DNA of 64,000 bases, taken from the NCBI RefSeq assembly GCF_020991085.1, contig NZ_CP087719.1:4878501-4942500 (forward strand), read 5' to 3'. Below the pieces are notes generated by a model that saw only the letters and a program-made list of their open reading frames with translations, made no database searches and was not told where the DNA came from. How positions within the stretch are numbered: position 1 is the first letter of the stretch; every line of letters begins with the position of its first letter. This stretch comes from Roseomonas sp. OT10. GTDB lineage: Bacteria; Pseudomonadota; Alphaproteobacteria; Acetobacterales; Acetobacteraceae. Both the position numbers and the translations under genes were made by a program. Below are positions 18,325 through 27,341 of the stretch, in pieces.

Positions 18325-18437
18325 GTGGCGGCCCGAGGATGTTCCGCCCCTGCTTAAGACCGGGCGTCGGCCTTCATGCAAGCGGTCCGGCGCCCCGGGA
18401 CGCCCCGGGGCGCGGCGGGCCACGCGGCCGTGCGGCA

Positions 18438-19448
18438 TCACGCGGCGCGCAACAGGTCGTCGAGGGAATGGACCGCCGGAGGGTTCCCCCGGTCGGTCAT
18501 CGGGACCGCGGTACCGGCCAGGGCCGCCGTCCGCACGTCGCGCGGGGAGACGCCGAACTCGCGCCGGAAGGCGCGGCTGAAGGTCGCCGCGTCGGCGAAG
18601 CCGAACTCGTAGGCGATGGCGCTGATGGTGCCGGTCTGGCTGACGTCGCTCAGCAGCGCATGGCTGGCGAGCAGGCGCTGGCGCCGGATCCAGCGCGACA
18701 CCCCGCCCTCGCGCTCCAGCAGGCGATAGAGATGCGAGCGGGAGACGCCGACCAGGCGGCAGAGCAGGTCCGGGCTCAGATCGGGCGAGCGCAGGTGGGC
18801 GCGTGCGACCCGCCGGATCTTCTCCATCCTGGTGAAGTCGATCTGCCCCGCCGATGCGCCGAGACGGCCCTTCGAGGGCTCGATGCAGGCCGCGACCATG
18901 GCGCTGATGGCCTGGGTGAGCCGGGGCAGGTCCGATTCCGCCAGTTCCGGCAGCCGGCCTTCCAGGGCCAGGATGAAGTCGGCCAGCATGCCCCGCATGG
19001 GCGAGCCGAGGGCATCGGCGGTCGAGGAATCCAGCAGCGGGGCCAGCTCCCGGAAGCGGTCGCGCGGCAGATAGAGCTGCACGCGGTCATCCTGCGCGCG
19101 TTCGCTGACCATCTCCTCGCCCAGGGAGACGACGAAGGGGATGCGCGGCGGCACGATGATGGCGCCGCTCCGGTAGGTGAGCTGCGTCGCGGCGCCCAGG
19201 CCGATGCAGATGTTCCAGTGGTCGTAGGGATCGCGCCGGATATGGTCCCTGGACCGCACCACCCGCAGGGGCGGCGCGCTGACCCGGGCCAGGCCGAAGT
19301 CACCCAGGTGCCACGTCCGCCTGGAGGCACGGAAGCCCTTGTCGGTGGCGACGGGTGTCTGCGCGGTGAAGCCCGACCACCATTCCATCCAGTCTTCGAA
19401 TTGCTGCTCCGGCGCAAGTTGCGCGGTGTCGAAGATCTCGGGAGTCAT
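18438..19448 (-). CDS. AraC family transcriptional regulator
   Basis: 336 residues. The N-terminal domain of about 190 residues resembles the AraC-binding-like type (FEDWMEWWSGF near the start, then a jelly-roll-like region). The C terminus has the two helix-turn-helix motifs, including SHLYRLLEREGGVSRWIRRQRL and FADAATFSRAFRREFGVSPRD. Effector and targets are unknown. The nearest divergent gene is the unknown protein at 19843, about 400 bases away, which is a candidate target. The longer upstream frame to 20069 overlaps non-coding-like sequence and was rejected. Confidence 0.88.
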   Translation of the reverse strand: MTPEIFDTAQLAPEQQFEDWMEWWSGFTAQTPVATDKGFRASRRTWHLGDFGLARVSAPPLRVVRSRDHIRRDPYDHWNICIGLGAATQLTYRSGAIIVPPRIPFVVSLGEEMVSERAQDDRVQLYLPRDRFRELAPLLDSSTADALGSPMRGMLADFILALEGRLPELAESDLPRLTQAISAMVAACIEPSKGRLGASAGQIDFTRMEKIRRVARAHLRSPDLSPDLLCRLVGVSRSHLYRLLEREGGVSRWIRRQRLLASHALLSDVSQTGTISAIAYEFGFADAATFSRAFRREFGVSPRDVRTAALAGTAVPMTDRGNPPAVHSLDDLLRAA

Positions 19449-19842
19449 GGGTGGCGGAGTGGCGGCGTCCAGCAGAATTGTTTCATTCCGACGCCGTCCT
19501 AACAGAAGCGGCAGGTCAGGGCCAGCGCCGTCTCCGACAGGCTGCGCCCCCCCGGCGTCGCCCGCGCCACCGCCGGCACGCCGGGGTGGGAGTTTGGGAC
19601 GCAGGAGCAAGCCGGCTGGGACAGGGTGCAAAGACGCCGCGTGCCCCGGGCCGCTAGGCTGCCGCCTGTCCCGTCGAGGATCCGGTCCCCCCTGCTGCGG
19701 CCGGGTCGACGGGGCAGCCGGCGTGCCGGTGGTCCCGCGCGTCGCGCCGGACGGGATGCCGCACAGGGCGTGGCCCGGGTGCGGTGAGCGGGCGCATCCG
19801 GTGTCCCACGGCCGCCGTCGACACCGAAAGGGAGTGACGAAC
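19449..19842. other. Intergenic region without recognisable gene
   Basis: 394 bases between the divergent AraC regulator gene and the unknown protein gene. Short open frames exist in several phases, but none has a start signal or protein-like composition. The segment 19470-19510 next to the regulator start is less GC-rich than its surroundings (it holds aattgtttcattc) and is the most likely place for promoter elements. I could not identify an operator. Confidence 0.5.
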
Positions 19843-20403
19843 GTGTTTTTGCATGAGCCGGTTCCTGCGCCGCAGCGGCGCTCCAGGACGGAGCTGCGGA
19901 TCACGACGGCGCTCGACCGGACCACGTTGCCCGAGACCGGGCTGCGTCCGGGCAGCGTCTTCTTCGTGGACGCCTGCGTGCGCAACATCACGGCCAGGAC
20001 CATCCCGATCACGCTCTGGCGGCAGGAGGCATGGGCCTGGCTGTCGGACAACAGCCAGGTGCAGCCCATCGTCTCGGAGGAGGGGCGGGTGCCCTACGAG
20101 AGGCTGCTGCGCCCCGGGCACAGCCATCACGCCAGGGTCGCCATGCTGCTGTACAAGGAGAGCGGCGCATGGCCCCTGTCGTTCCGGCTCGGCTTCGCCT
20201 GCAAGTACCAGGACGAGGAGACCGACGGCCAGCGCTGGGGACGGCTGTACTGGGGCAACAGGCTGCTGCTGGAATCGCCCGAGGCGGAACGCCTGGTCGC
20301 GCCGGCCCCGTCCCGCGCCGGCCGGGCGCCGGTGCCGCAGGGGCTGCCGCGCGCCTCGCCCGATCGTTTCGTGTGGCGGCATGGAGCGACCGGCCTGACG
20401 TGA
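19843..20403 (+). CDS. Conserved-looking protein of unknown function
   Basis: 186 residues from a GTG at 19843, preceded by AAAGGGAG. There is no signal peptide and no membrane segment. The central part alternates short strands (SVFFVDACVRNITA, IPITLWRQEAW, HHARVAMLLYKESG), suggesting a beta-sandwich. The C terminus is basic and Pro-rich. I do not recognise the family. It is divergent from an AraC regulator gene and upstream of a small lipase gene. Coding is supported by normal amino acid use and a good start; function is open. Confidence 0.6.
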   Translation: MFLHEPVPAPQRRSRTELRITTALDRTTLPETGLRPGSVFFVDACVRNITARTIPITLWRQEAWAWLSDNSQVQPIVSEEGRVPYERLLRPGHSHHARVAMLLYKESGAWPLSFRLGFACKYQDEETDGQRWGRLYWGNRLLLESPEAERLVAPAPSRAGRAPVPQGLPRASPDRFVWRHGATGLT

Positions 20404-20586
20404 CGCCGCCCGCCACCGCACCCGCCGGCCGATGGACTTGATCGCCCTCGCCGCGGGCGCCATCCCTGTCCTCCGCCGCGCCAGGGCAGGGGGCCGTCCC
20501 CGGGCGGCAACGCCCCGGTCCGCGACCGGCAGGGAGACGAGGATGCCACCTGACCCGCCCCCGGCCCGCGGGCCGGGTTGAGCCGG

Positions 20587-21270
20587 ATGCCGGATGCGGT
20601 GCCGCCGGGGGGCGGGCGCGTGCTGCTGCTGCACGGCATCGCGCGCCGCGCCGCCTCGATGGGCCGGATGGAGCGTGCGCTGCGCGCGGCCGGCTACGGG
20701 ACGCTGAACCTGGACTACGCCGCCCGGCACCGGCCGCTGGAGGCCCTGGCCGAGGAGGTGGCGCGGGAGGCGCGGGACTTCCTGGCGCGGCCGGACGGGG
20801 CGCTGCACATCGTGGCGCATTCGATGGGCGGCCTGCTGGCCCGCATCCTCGCCACCCGGCACCGGCCGCCGGCCCTGGGCCGCGTGGTGATGCTGGGCAC
20901 GCCCAATGGCGGCAGCGAGGTCGCGGACCTGCTGAGCCGCAACCTGCTGTACCGGCGCTTCTTCGGCCCGGCCGGGGCGCAACTGGTCACCTGCCCGGAG
21001 GCGAGCCTGCGCGCCGCCCTGGGTCCGGTGGACTACCCGCTGGGGGTGATCGCGGGCGACCGCTCGCTGGACCCGATCGCCTCCTGGCTGCTGCTGCCGG
21101 GGCCCAATGACGGCCGGGTCTGCGTGGCGCGCACGCGGGTGGAGGGCATGGCCGACCACCTGGTGCTGCACGTCACGCACACGCTGATGATGCGCCATCC
21201 GGAGGTGATCCGGCAGACGCTGCACTTCCTCCGCCACGGGCGCTTCGACCCGGCGGCGGCAGGCCGGTAG
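20587..21270 (+). CDS. Alpha/beta hydrolase (lipase-like)
   Basis: 227 residues. It has VLLLHGIARRA (oxyanion region), the nucleophile elbow VAHSMGG, and a MLGTPNGGS segment typical of small triacylglycerol-lipase/PGAP1-like hydrolases. A later GPNDGRV and a histidine in the C-terminal quarter could complete the triad. There is no signal peptide, so it is probably cytoplasmic. A TTG three codons upstream (20578) is an alternative start. The substrate is unknown. Confidence 0.8.
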   Translation: MPDAVPPGGGRVLLLHGIARRAASMGRMERALRAAGYGTLNLDYAARHRPLEALAEEVAREARDFLARPDGALHIVAHSMGGLLARILATRHRPPALGRVVMLGTPNGGSEVADLLSRNLLYRRFFGPAGAQLVTCPEASLRAALGPVDYPLGVIAGDRSLDPIASWLLLPGPNDGRVCVARTRVEGMADHLVLHVTHTLMMRHPEVIRQTLHFLRHGRFDPAAAGR

Positions 21271-21345
21271 GCCCCCCGCGACGCGGGGGGCTCCGGCGCC
21301 GCTCCGGCCGTGGCGCGGCGGGCCGGGGCCGGAGGATGCGGCCCG

Positions 21346-22836
21346 TCAGCCCTGGGCGGCGGCGTCGAACCCGTCCGGCACCACCCCGCGCGGCCGGGCG
21401 AGGTCGTAGGGGCCGCGGGCCAGGAAGCGGCCGCTGCCGGGCTGCGCCAGCACCTCGCCGCCGCGGGCCGCCACCTCCCCCCGGCGCAGCGTGACCTCGG
21501 GCCAGCCCTTCACCGCCATGCCCTCCCAGGGCGTGTAGTCGATGGCGTGGTGCAGCCCGGCGTTGCGGATGGTGCGCTCGGCATCCGGGTCCCACAGCAC
21601 CAGGTCGGCATCCGCCCCCGGCGCCAGGCTGCCCTTGCGCCCGGCCAGCCCGAACAGCCGCGCCGCATTGGCCGAGCTGAGCCGCACGAAGGTGGGCAGG
21701 TCGATGCGCCCCTTCGACACGCCTTCGGAGAAGAGCACGGGCAGCCGCGTCTCGATCCCCGGCACCCCGTTGGGGATGGCGTTGAACATCGGCGTGCCGT
21801 CGGGCCGCGCCGCGGCCGCCCCGGTGCCGTAGGCGCTGCTGCCGGCGACCCGCTTCTGGGTGGCGAAGGAGAAGCCGCAATGGTCAGAGGTGACGACGTC
21901 CAGCGTGCCGTCCTGGATGCGCCGCCACACCCGCTCGTTCTCCGCCCTCTCGCGCAGGGCAGGGGAGCAGACGGCCTTGGCGCCGGCGAAGTCCGGACCC
22001 TGCAGGTCGTCATGGGAGAGGGTGAGGTACTGCGGGCAGGTCTCTCCCCAGACCTTCAGCCCGCGCGCCTTGGCCGCGGCGATCTCGGCCGCCGCCGCCT
22101 CGCAGGAGACGTGGAAGACCTGGATCGGCTGGTCCACCAGCTCGGCCAGCGCGATGGCGCGGTGCGTCGCCTCGCGCTCCACCACCGGCGGGCGGGACCA
22201 GGCGTGCTGCAGCGGGTCGGTCAGCCCGGCCTTCAGCAGCGCCTCGATCCGCCAGCCGATCGCGTCGTAGTTCTCGCAATGGACGGTGACGAAGGCGCCC
22301 AGCCGCCGCGCCGCCGCCAGCACCTGCAGGAACTGCCGGTCGGTCAGCATCAGCGGGTCGTAGGTCAGGAAGACCTTGAGGCTGCGGATGCCGCGCGCGA
22401 CGAGCGCGGGCACCTCCCGCTCCATCACCTCCGGCGTCGGGTCGGTGATGATCTGATGGAAGCCGTAGTCGGCGCGCGAGGCCCGGGCCCGCGCCTCGTA
22501 GCCCGGCGCGCTGTCCGCCAGGCTGCGGCCCTTCCACTGCGGCAGGAAGCACAGGAAGGAGGTGGTGCCCCCCGCCAGGGCGGCGGCGGAGCCGGAGGCG
22601 AAGCTCTCCTCCTGCGCCGAGCCGTCCTGGCCCAGCTCCTCCAGGTGGCAATGGGAATCGAGGCCCCCGGGGGTGACGACCATCCCCTTGGCGGAGATCT
22701 CCTCCGTGCCGCGTCCCAGCCCCCGGCCCAGCGCGGCGATCAGGCCGTCGCGGATGCCGATATCCGCCTCGAAGACCTCGGCCGCGGTCGCCAGCGTGCC
22801 GCCGCGCACCACCAGATCGTAGTCGGCGCCCATCAT
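21346..22836 (-). CDS. Dihydropyrimidinase / D-hydantoinase
   Basis: 496 residues, typical for this amidohydrolase group. Metal-binding residues are visible: H62 and H64 in DSHCHL, Lys154 in SLKVFLT as the carboxylated lysine, His in HCEN, and the TSDHCGF motif with the catalytic aspartate. It hydrolyses cyclic amides such as dihydrouracil or 5-substituted hydantoins. No carbamoylase or dihydropyrimidine dehydrogenase gene is adjacent, so the physiological substrate is not fixed by context. GGGAG precedes two consecutive ATGs (22836, 22833). Confidence 0.88.
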   Translation of the reverse strand: MMGADYDLVVRGGTLATAAEVFEADIGIRDGLIAALGRGLGRGTEEISAKGMVVTPGGLDSHCHLEELGQDGSAQEESFASGSAAALAGGTTSFLCFLPQWKGRSLADSAPGYEARARASRADYGFHQIITDPTPEVMEREVPALVARGIRSLKVFLTYDPLMLTDRQFLQVLAAARRLGAFVTVHCENYDAIGWRIEALLKAGLTDPLQHAWSRPPVVEREATHRAIALAELVDQPIQVFHVSCEAAAAEIAAAKARGLKVWGETCPQYLTLSHDDLQGPDFAGAKAVCSPALRERAENERVWRRIQDGTLDVVTSDHCGFSFATQKRVAGSSAYGTGAAAARPDGTPMFNAIPNGVPGIETRLPVLFSEGVSKGRIDLPTFVRLSSANAARLFGLAGRKGSLAPGADADLVLWDPDAERTIRNAGLHHAIDYTPWEGMAVKGWPEVTLRRGEVAARGGEVLAQPGSGRFLARGPYDLARPRGVVPDGFDAAAQG

Positions 22837-22923
22837 CGTGCTCCCTGGATCATCGCCTGGACATCGGCATCCAGGGTGGCCCGCGCCCCGTCAACCTGTC
22901 GCGCACCCTGGGGCCGCCCGCCG

Positions 22924-23739
22924 TCACGCCAGGGAGTCCCGGTCCTCCCCCTCGAACGTCCCCACCCCGTCCCGGGCGGCCGCGCGGGCGCCGCGGGCCG
23001 CGGGCAGGCGGGCGGGATGCGGCAGCAGCACGCGGCGCCGCGCCTCCACGGCCGCGGGCTGGGCGGGGATGGCGCCGAGCACGGCCTTGCGCGCCTCGAT
23101 GATGGCCAGGCCGGCGAGGTTGGGAACCAGGGCCTGGCCGGCGCGCTCCCAGATCCGCGCCCCGCGCAGCAGGGCACGGGCGCGGAAGGGGGGGATGAAC
23201 AGGGCCCCGTCGCGGCGCTCCACCTCGAACAGCGCCGCCTCCAGCAGGTGCGCGAGCTGGCCGGGGGTATAGGGCTGGCCGAAGCCCAGCGGCGTCCGTT
23301 CCAGATGCGCCCAGATGCTGCGCCGGTTCGGGACCACCACCAGCAGCTGCCCGTCGTCGCGCAGCACGCGCCAGACCTCGCGCAGCAGGCGCCGCGCGTG
23401 GTCCGCATGCTCCAGACCGTGCACCATCAGCACGTTGTCGAAGGACAGGTCGGCGAAGGGCAGGCGCTCGCCCTCGACCAGCGTGGCGGCGCAGGGGCCG
23501 TCCGCGGGCCAGGGCAGGATCCCGGCCGGCCCCGTCCCGGCCCGCGGCAGGGCGGCCACCAGCCGGGCGGCGCGGCGCCGCCACAGCCGCAGGTAGGGCC
23601 CGGCATGGCCGATTCCCAGCACCTCCCGCCCCGCCAGCTCGGGCCAGAGGGCACGCAGGCGGGTCCGCAGCAGGCGGCGCACCATCTGCCCGGTGGCGGT
23701 GGCGTAGAAGGCGTCCGGTCCGTGGACCTCGGAACTCAT
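22924..23739 (-). CDS. Class I SAM-dependent methyltransferase
   Basis: 271 residues from the ATG at 23739; an ATG at 23757 would add six. The core of a methyltransferase type 11 domain is present: VLGIGHAGPYL as a motif I variant, LPFADLSFDNVLMVHGLEH, and LREVWRVLRDDGQLLVVVPN. A C-terminal extension of about 80 residues follows. The gene is divergent from gloB with only 82 bases between. The methyl acceptor is unknown. The glycine-rich SAM loop is divergent (HAGPY), so activity should not be assumed. Confidence 0.82.
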   Translation of the reverse strand: MSSEVHGPDAFYATATGQMVRRLLRTRLRALWPELAGREVLGIGHAGPYLRLWRRRAARLVAALPRAGTGPAGILPWPADGPCAATLVEGERLPFADLSFDNVLMVHGLEHADHARRLLREVWRVLRDDGQLLVVVPNRRSIWAHLERTPLGFGQPYTPGQLAHLLEAALFEVERRDGALFIPPFRARALLRGARIWERAGQALVPNLAGLAIIEARKAVLGAIPAQPAAVEARRRVLLPHPARLPAARGARAAARDGVGTFEGEDRDSLA

Positions 23740-23821
23740 GGGGTGGATATAGAGCATTCCGCCCGGCATTTCCCCCCGCCCCGCCGGCCGGGGGAACCGG
23801 GGGCCGCGCGAGGAGACGCCG

Positions 23822-24568
23822 ATGGCGATCGAGGTACAGGCCGTGCCGTGCCGGGAGGACAACTACGCCTGGCTGCTGCTCGACCGGGCGACGGGGACGG
23901 TGGCGCTCTGCGATCCCGGCGAGGCGTCGCCCTGCCTGGCGGCCCTGCCGGAGGGCCGCTGCGACCTGGTGCTGCTGACCCACCATCACGGCGACCATGT
24001 GGAAGGGGTGGCGGCGGTGGTGGCGGCCACCGGGGCGAAGGTGGTGGGCAACCCCGCCGATGCGCGCCGCCTGCCGCCGCTGGACATCGCCGTCGGCCCG
24101 GGCGAGGGCTTCGCCCTGGGCGCCGGACGGGCGGTGGTGATCGACACGCCGGGCCACACCCGCGGCCACGTCGCGTTCCACGTGCAACAGCCGCGCGGGC
24201 CGGGCGCGGCCGAGCCGGGCCTCCTGCTCTGCGGCGACACGCTGTTCAGCCTGGGCTGCGGCCGGCTGCTGGAGGGGACGGCGGAGGAGATGTTCCTCTC
24301 CCTCCAGCGGCTGCGTGCCCTGCCGCCCGAGACGCTGGTCTGCTGCGGGCACGAGTACACCATCAGCAACGGCCGCTTCGCCCTGACGGTGGAGCCGGAC
24401 AATGCCGCCCTGCGCGCCCGCTTCGCGCAGGCCGAGGCGCAGCGCGCCCGGGGCGAGCCGACCGTGCCCACCACCCTGGCGGAGGAGCTGGCGACCAACC
24501 CCTTCCTCCGCGCGCCCGACGTGGCGACGCTGGCGGAGCGCCGGGCGGCCAAGGACCGCTTCCGGTGA
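23822..24568 (+). CDS. gloB: Hydroxyacylglutathione hydrolase (glyoxalase II)
   Basis: 248 residues. The binuclear metal motif is THHHGDH (H54, H56, D58, H59). Further ligands are in DTPGHTRGH and CGDTLF, and the C terminus has the GHEYT..N and NPFLR motifs specific to true glyoxalase II. It hydrolyses S-D-lactoylglutathione, consistent with glutathione synthesis from gshB at 30555. It heads a plus-strand run; its TGA overlaps the GTG of the next gene. Confidence 0.93.
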   Translation: MAIEVQAVPCREDNYAWLLLDRATGTVALCDPGEASPCLAALPEGRCDLVLLTHHHGDHVEGVAAVVAATGAKVVGNPADARRLPPLDIAVGPGEGFALGAGRAVVIDTPGHTRGHVAFHVQQPRGPGAAEPGLLLCGDTLFSLGCGRLLEGTAEEMFLSLQRLRALPPETLVCCGHEYTISNGRFALTVEPDNAALRARFAQAEAQRARGEPTVPTTLAEELATNPFLRAPDVATLAERRAAKDRFR

Positions 24569-25023
24569 GCCTCGACCTCCGCGACGCCGCCCAGCCCGCC
24601 GCGGCGGTGGCGGCGGCGCTGGAGCTGCGGCCGCATCCGGAGGGCGGGCGCTACCGCGAGATCTGGCGCGACGCCCCGGCGGACGGGTCGCGCGGGGCCT
24701 CCACCACCATCCTCTTCCTGCTGGAGGCGGGCGAGCGCAGCCACTGGCACCGGGTGGATGCGGACGAGATCTGGCACTGGCAGGCGGGGGTGCCGCTCTC
24801 CCTCGTCATGTCGCCGGACGGGCATGACGAGCTGCCGCTGCTGCTGGGGCCGGACCTCTCCGCCGGGCAGCGGCTGGTCGCCACCGTGCCGAAGGGCTGG
24901 TGGCAGGCGGCGGCGCCGGTGAAGGGCGGCTGGTCGCTCGCGGCCTGCACCGTCGCGCCGGCCTTCTCCTTCGCCGGCTTCGAGCTGGCGCCGCCGGGCT
25001 GGCGCCCCGCGCCCACCCGATGA
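24565..25023 (+). CDS. Cupin-fold DUF985 family protein
   Basis: 152 residues starting at a GTG that overlaps the gloB stop (GTGA). The DUF985 pattern is clear: LRPHPEGGRYRE near the N terminus, STTILFLLEAG, SHWHRVDADEIWHW with potential metal histidines, and WWQAA. Members are small beta-barrels of uncertain activity; some are described as epimerase-like. It is sandwiched by 4-base overlaps between gloB and a methyltransferase gene, so all three are probably translated together. Confidence 0.88.
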   Translation: MSLDLRDAAQPAAAVAAALELRPHPEGGRYREIWRDAPADGSRGASTTILFLLEAGERSHWHRVDADEIWHWQAGVPLSLVMSPDGHDELPLLLGPDLSAGQRLVATVPKGWWQAAAPVKGGWSLAACTVAPAFSFAGFELAPPGWRPAPTR

Positions 25024-25643
25024 GCGACGCGGCCGCCTGGGACGCGCGCTATGCCGGGGGCGGCTTCGCCTTCGGCGAGGCGCCGAACCGCTACCTGGAA
25101 AGCCTCGCGCCGCGGCTGCGGCCGGGGATGCGTGCCCTGGCGCTGGGCGATGGCGAGGGCCGCAACGGCACCTGGCTGGCGGAGCGCGGGCTGGCGGTGA
25201 CGTCGGTGGACTGGTCCGCCGCCGGGCTCGCCAAGGCCGCGGCGCTGGCGGGGCGGCGTGGCGTGGCGCTGCGGACCGTGGTGGCGGATCTGGCCGCCTG
25301 GGACTGGCCCCGGGGGGATGCGGCGGCGGGCGACTTCGACCTGGTGGCCTGGATCTTCGTCCACCTGCCGCCCGCCGACCGGGCGCTGGTGGCGGGGCGG
25401 GCGGCCGCGGCCCTGGCCCCGGGCGGGCTGCTGGCGCTGGAGGGCTTCTCGCCGGCGCAGGAGGGGCGGCGCTCGGGCGGGCCGCGCGATCCGGCGCTGC
25501 TCTGGACGGGGGCGGAGGCGCGGCGGCTCTTCGCCGGGCTGGAGCTGCTGGAATGCCTGGAAGGCACCGTGCGGCTGGACGAGGGTCCGAGGCATCAGGG
25601 CGAGGCGGAGGTGGTCCGCGGCCTGTGGCGGCGGCCGGGGTGA
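25020..25643 (+). CDS. SAM-dependent methyltransferase (TehB/thiopurine type)
   Basis: 207 residues; the ATG overlaps the previous stop (ATGA). It begins WDARYAGGGFAFGEAPNRYL, the pattern of the TehB-like branch, followed by ALALGDGEGRNGTWLAERG (motif I) and FVHLPPADR. TehB-type enzymes methylate chalcogen oxyanions or small molecules, but the substrate cannot be read from sequence. Co-translation with gloB and the cupin suggests a detoxification theme (inference). Confidence 0.85.
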   Translation: MSDAAAWDARYAGGGFAFGEAPNRYLESLAPRLRPGMRALALGDGEGRNGTWLAERGLAVTSVDWSAAGLAKAAALAGRRGVALRTVVADLAAWDWPRGDAAAGDFDLVAWIFVHLPPADRALVAGRAAAALAPGGLLALEGFSPAQEGRRSGGPRDPALLWTGAEARRLFAGLELLECLEGTVRLDEGPRHQGEAEVVRGLWRRPG

Positions 25644-25744
25644 GGGCCGCCGGCCCCTGTTGCGACTTGCGAACGAGCCGGGGCTGCACGGATGCGGCGC
25701 TTGACGGTCGCGGGCGGTCGGGGGCCAATCATCCCGGAACGCCC

Positions 25745-26209
25745 ATGCCCCAGCTCTCCCTCCACACGCCCCTGGGCGAGATCACCCTCTCCGAGGAGGA
25801 CGATGCCCTGGTCGCCCTCGACTGGGGGCGTGGGCGCGACCAGGCCGTCACGCCGCTGCTGGCCGAGGCGCGGGAGCAGCTGCACGACTGGTTCGACGGC
25901 CGGCGGGCGGGCTTCCGCCTGCCCCTGAACCCGCATGGCAGCGCCTTCCAGCAGCGGGTCTGGGCGGCCATGTCCGCCATCCCGCGCGGGCAGACCCGGA
26001 CCTATGGCGAGATCGCCCGCGAGCTGGGCAGCTCGCCCCGGGCGGTGGGGATGGCCTGCGGCGCCAACCCGCTGCCCATCCTGATCCCCTGCCACCGCGT
26101 CCTCGCCAGCGACGGAGGGCTGGGAGGCTATTCGGGCGGGGATGGCCCCGCGACCAAGCGCCACCTGCTGCGGCTCGAAGCCGCGGCCTTCCGGGACAGC
26201 TTCCTATGA
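25745..26209 (+). CDS. ogt: Methylated-DNA-protein-cysteine S-methyltransferase
   Basis: 154 residues. The acceptor site is IPCHRV with Cys116; the DNA-binding helix TRTYGEIARELGSSPRAVG and the NPLPILIPCHR context are standard for Ogt/AGT. It removes alkyl groups from O6-alkylguanine in a suicide reaction. There is no AdaA domain, so it is not an adaptive response regulator. Its stop overlaps the ATG of the quinone reductase gene. Confidence 0.93.
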   Translation: MPQLSLHTPLGEITLSEEDDALVALDWGRGRDQAVTPLLAEAREQLHDWFDGRRAGFRLPLNPHGSAFQQRVWAAMSAIPRGQTRTYGEIARELGSSPRAVGMACGANPLPILIPCHRVLASDGGLGGYSGGDGPATKRHLLRLEAAAFRDSFL

Positions 26210-27180
26210 ACCATGCGCTGCGCATCCACGAATACGGCGGCCCGGAGAAGATGCTCTGGGAGGAGGTTCCGCTCCCCGCGCCCAAGCCCGGCGAGGCGCT
26301 GGTGCGCCACTCGGCCGTCGGGCTGAACTACATCGACGTCTACTTCCGCAACGGGCTCTACAAGGCCCCCGCCCTGCCGGCCGTGATCGGCATGGAGGCG
26401 GCGGGCGTGGTCGAGGCGGTGGGCGAGGGCGTCAAGGAGGTCGCCCCCGGCGACCACGTCGCCTATGCCGGCGGCCCGATCGGCGCCTATGCCGAGGCGC
26501 GGGTGATGAAGGCGGACCGGCTGGTGAGGATCCCCGCCGGCATCACCGACGACACCGCCGCCGCCATGATGCTCCAGGGCATGACGGCGCAGTACCTGAT
26601 CCGCCGCACCTTCCGGGTGCAGCCGGGCCAGACCATCCTGGTCCATGCCGCGGCCGGCGGGGTGGGGCTGATCCTCTGCCAGTGGGCCAAGGCCCTGGGC
26701 GCCACCGTGATCGGCACCGTCAGCACGGAGGAGAAGGCGGCGCTGGCGCGGGCGAACGGCGCCGCCCACGTCGTCCTGACCCATGAGGACCTGCCCGCCC
26801 GGGTGAAGGAGATCACCGGCGGCGCCATGGTGCCCGTGGTCTATGACAGCGTCGGCAAGGACACCTTCATGGCCTCGCTCGACTGCCTGGCGCCGCTGGG
26901 GATGATGGTGACCTTCGGCAACGCCTCCGGCCCGGTGCCGCCGGTCGATCCGGGGCTGCTCTCGGCCAAGGGCTCGCTCTTCCTCACCCGCCCGACCATG
27001 GCGACCTATACCGCCAAGCGCGAGGACCTGATGGCCAGCGCCGAGGATCTCTTCGCCGCCGTGGCCTCGGGCCAGGTGAAGATCAGCATCAACCAGGAAT
27101 GGTCCCTGCGCGACGCCGCCGACGCCCACCGCGCGCTGGAGGCGCGGCTGACCACCGGCAGCACCATCCTGCGGCCCTGA
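26206..27180 (+). CDS. qor: NADPH:quinone reductase, zinc-independent MDR family
   Basis: 324 residues. The pattern is that of QOR: GLNYIDVYFRNGLY near residues 43-56, VIGMEAAGVVEAVGEGV, and a nucleotide-binding loop in LVHAAAGGVGLILCQWAKALGA. There are no zinc ligands, as expected. It reduces quinones using NADPH, probably by one-electron transfer. It is translationally coupled to ogt through an ATGA overlap and closes the plus-strand run that began at gloB. Confidence 0.9.
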   Translation: MNHALRIHEYGGPEKMLWEEVPLPAPKPGEALVRHSAVGLNYIDVYFRNGLYKAPALPAVIGMEAAGVVEAVGEGVKEVAPGDHVAYAGGPIGAYAEARVMKADRLVRIPAGITDDTAAAMMLQGMTAQYLIRRTFRVQPGQTILVHAAAGGVGLILCQWAKALGATVIGTVSTEEKAALARANGAAHVVLTHEDLPARVKEITGGAMVPVVYDSVGKDTFMASLDCLAPLGMMVTFGNASGPVPPVDPGLLSAKGSLFLTRPTMATYTAKREDLMASAEDLFAAVASGQVKISINQEWSLRDAADAHRALEARLTTGSTILRP

Positions 27181-27245
27181 GCGGCCGGCCTCCTGGGGCA
27201 CGGCCCGGGCTGGTTGCCCCGGGGGCTTTGCCGATCCGGGGCCGA

Positions 27246-27276
27246 ACGTTATTATTGCTAAGTCGAATTGATTAGG
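27246..27276 (+). promoter_or_regulatory. AT-rich patch upstream of RTX genes
   Basis: A short AT-rich stretch (cgttattattgctaag then tcgaattgattagg) stands out in otherwise GC-rich sequence about 65-95 bases before the GTG start at 27342. It is the only promoter-like segment between the quinone reductase stop and the first RTX gene. No confident -35/-10 pair could be assigned. Confidence 0.35.
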
Positions 27277-27341
27277 CGCAGGGTCCCCGCCCGGCCGCAT
27301 CAGGACACCCCTGCGTGCCGGCCCCAGGACGGGAGGTCTCC

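Noticed and set aside
16627-18357. 576-residue plus-strand open frame
   Set aside because: Antisense to the lipoprotein hydrolase, which has a signal peptide and a GHSQGG elbow; the antisense product is low-complexity.
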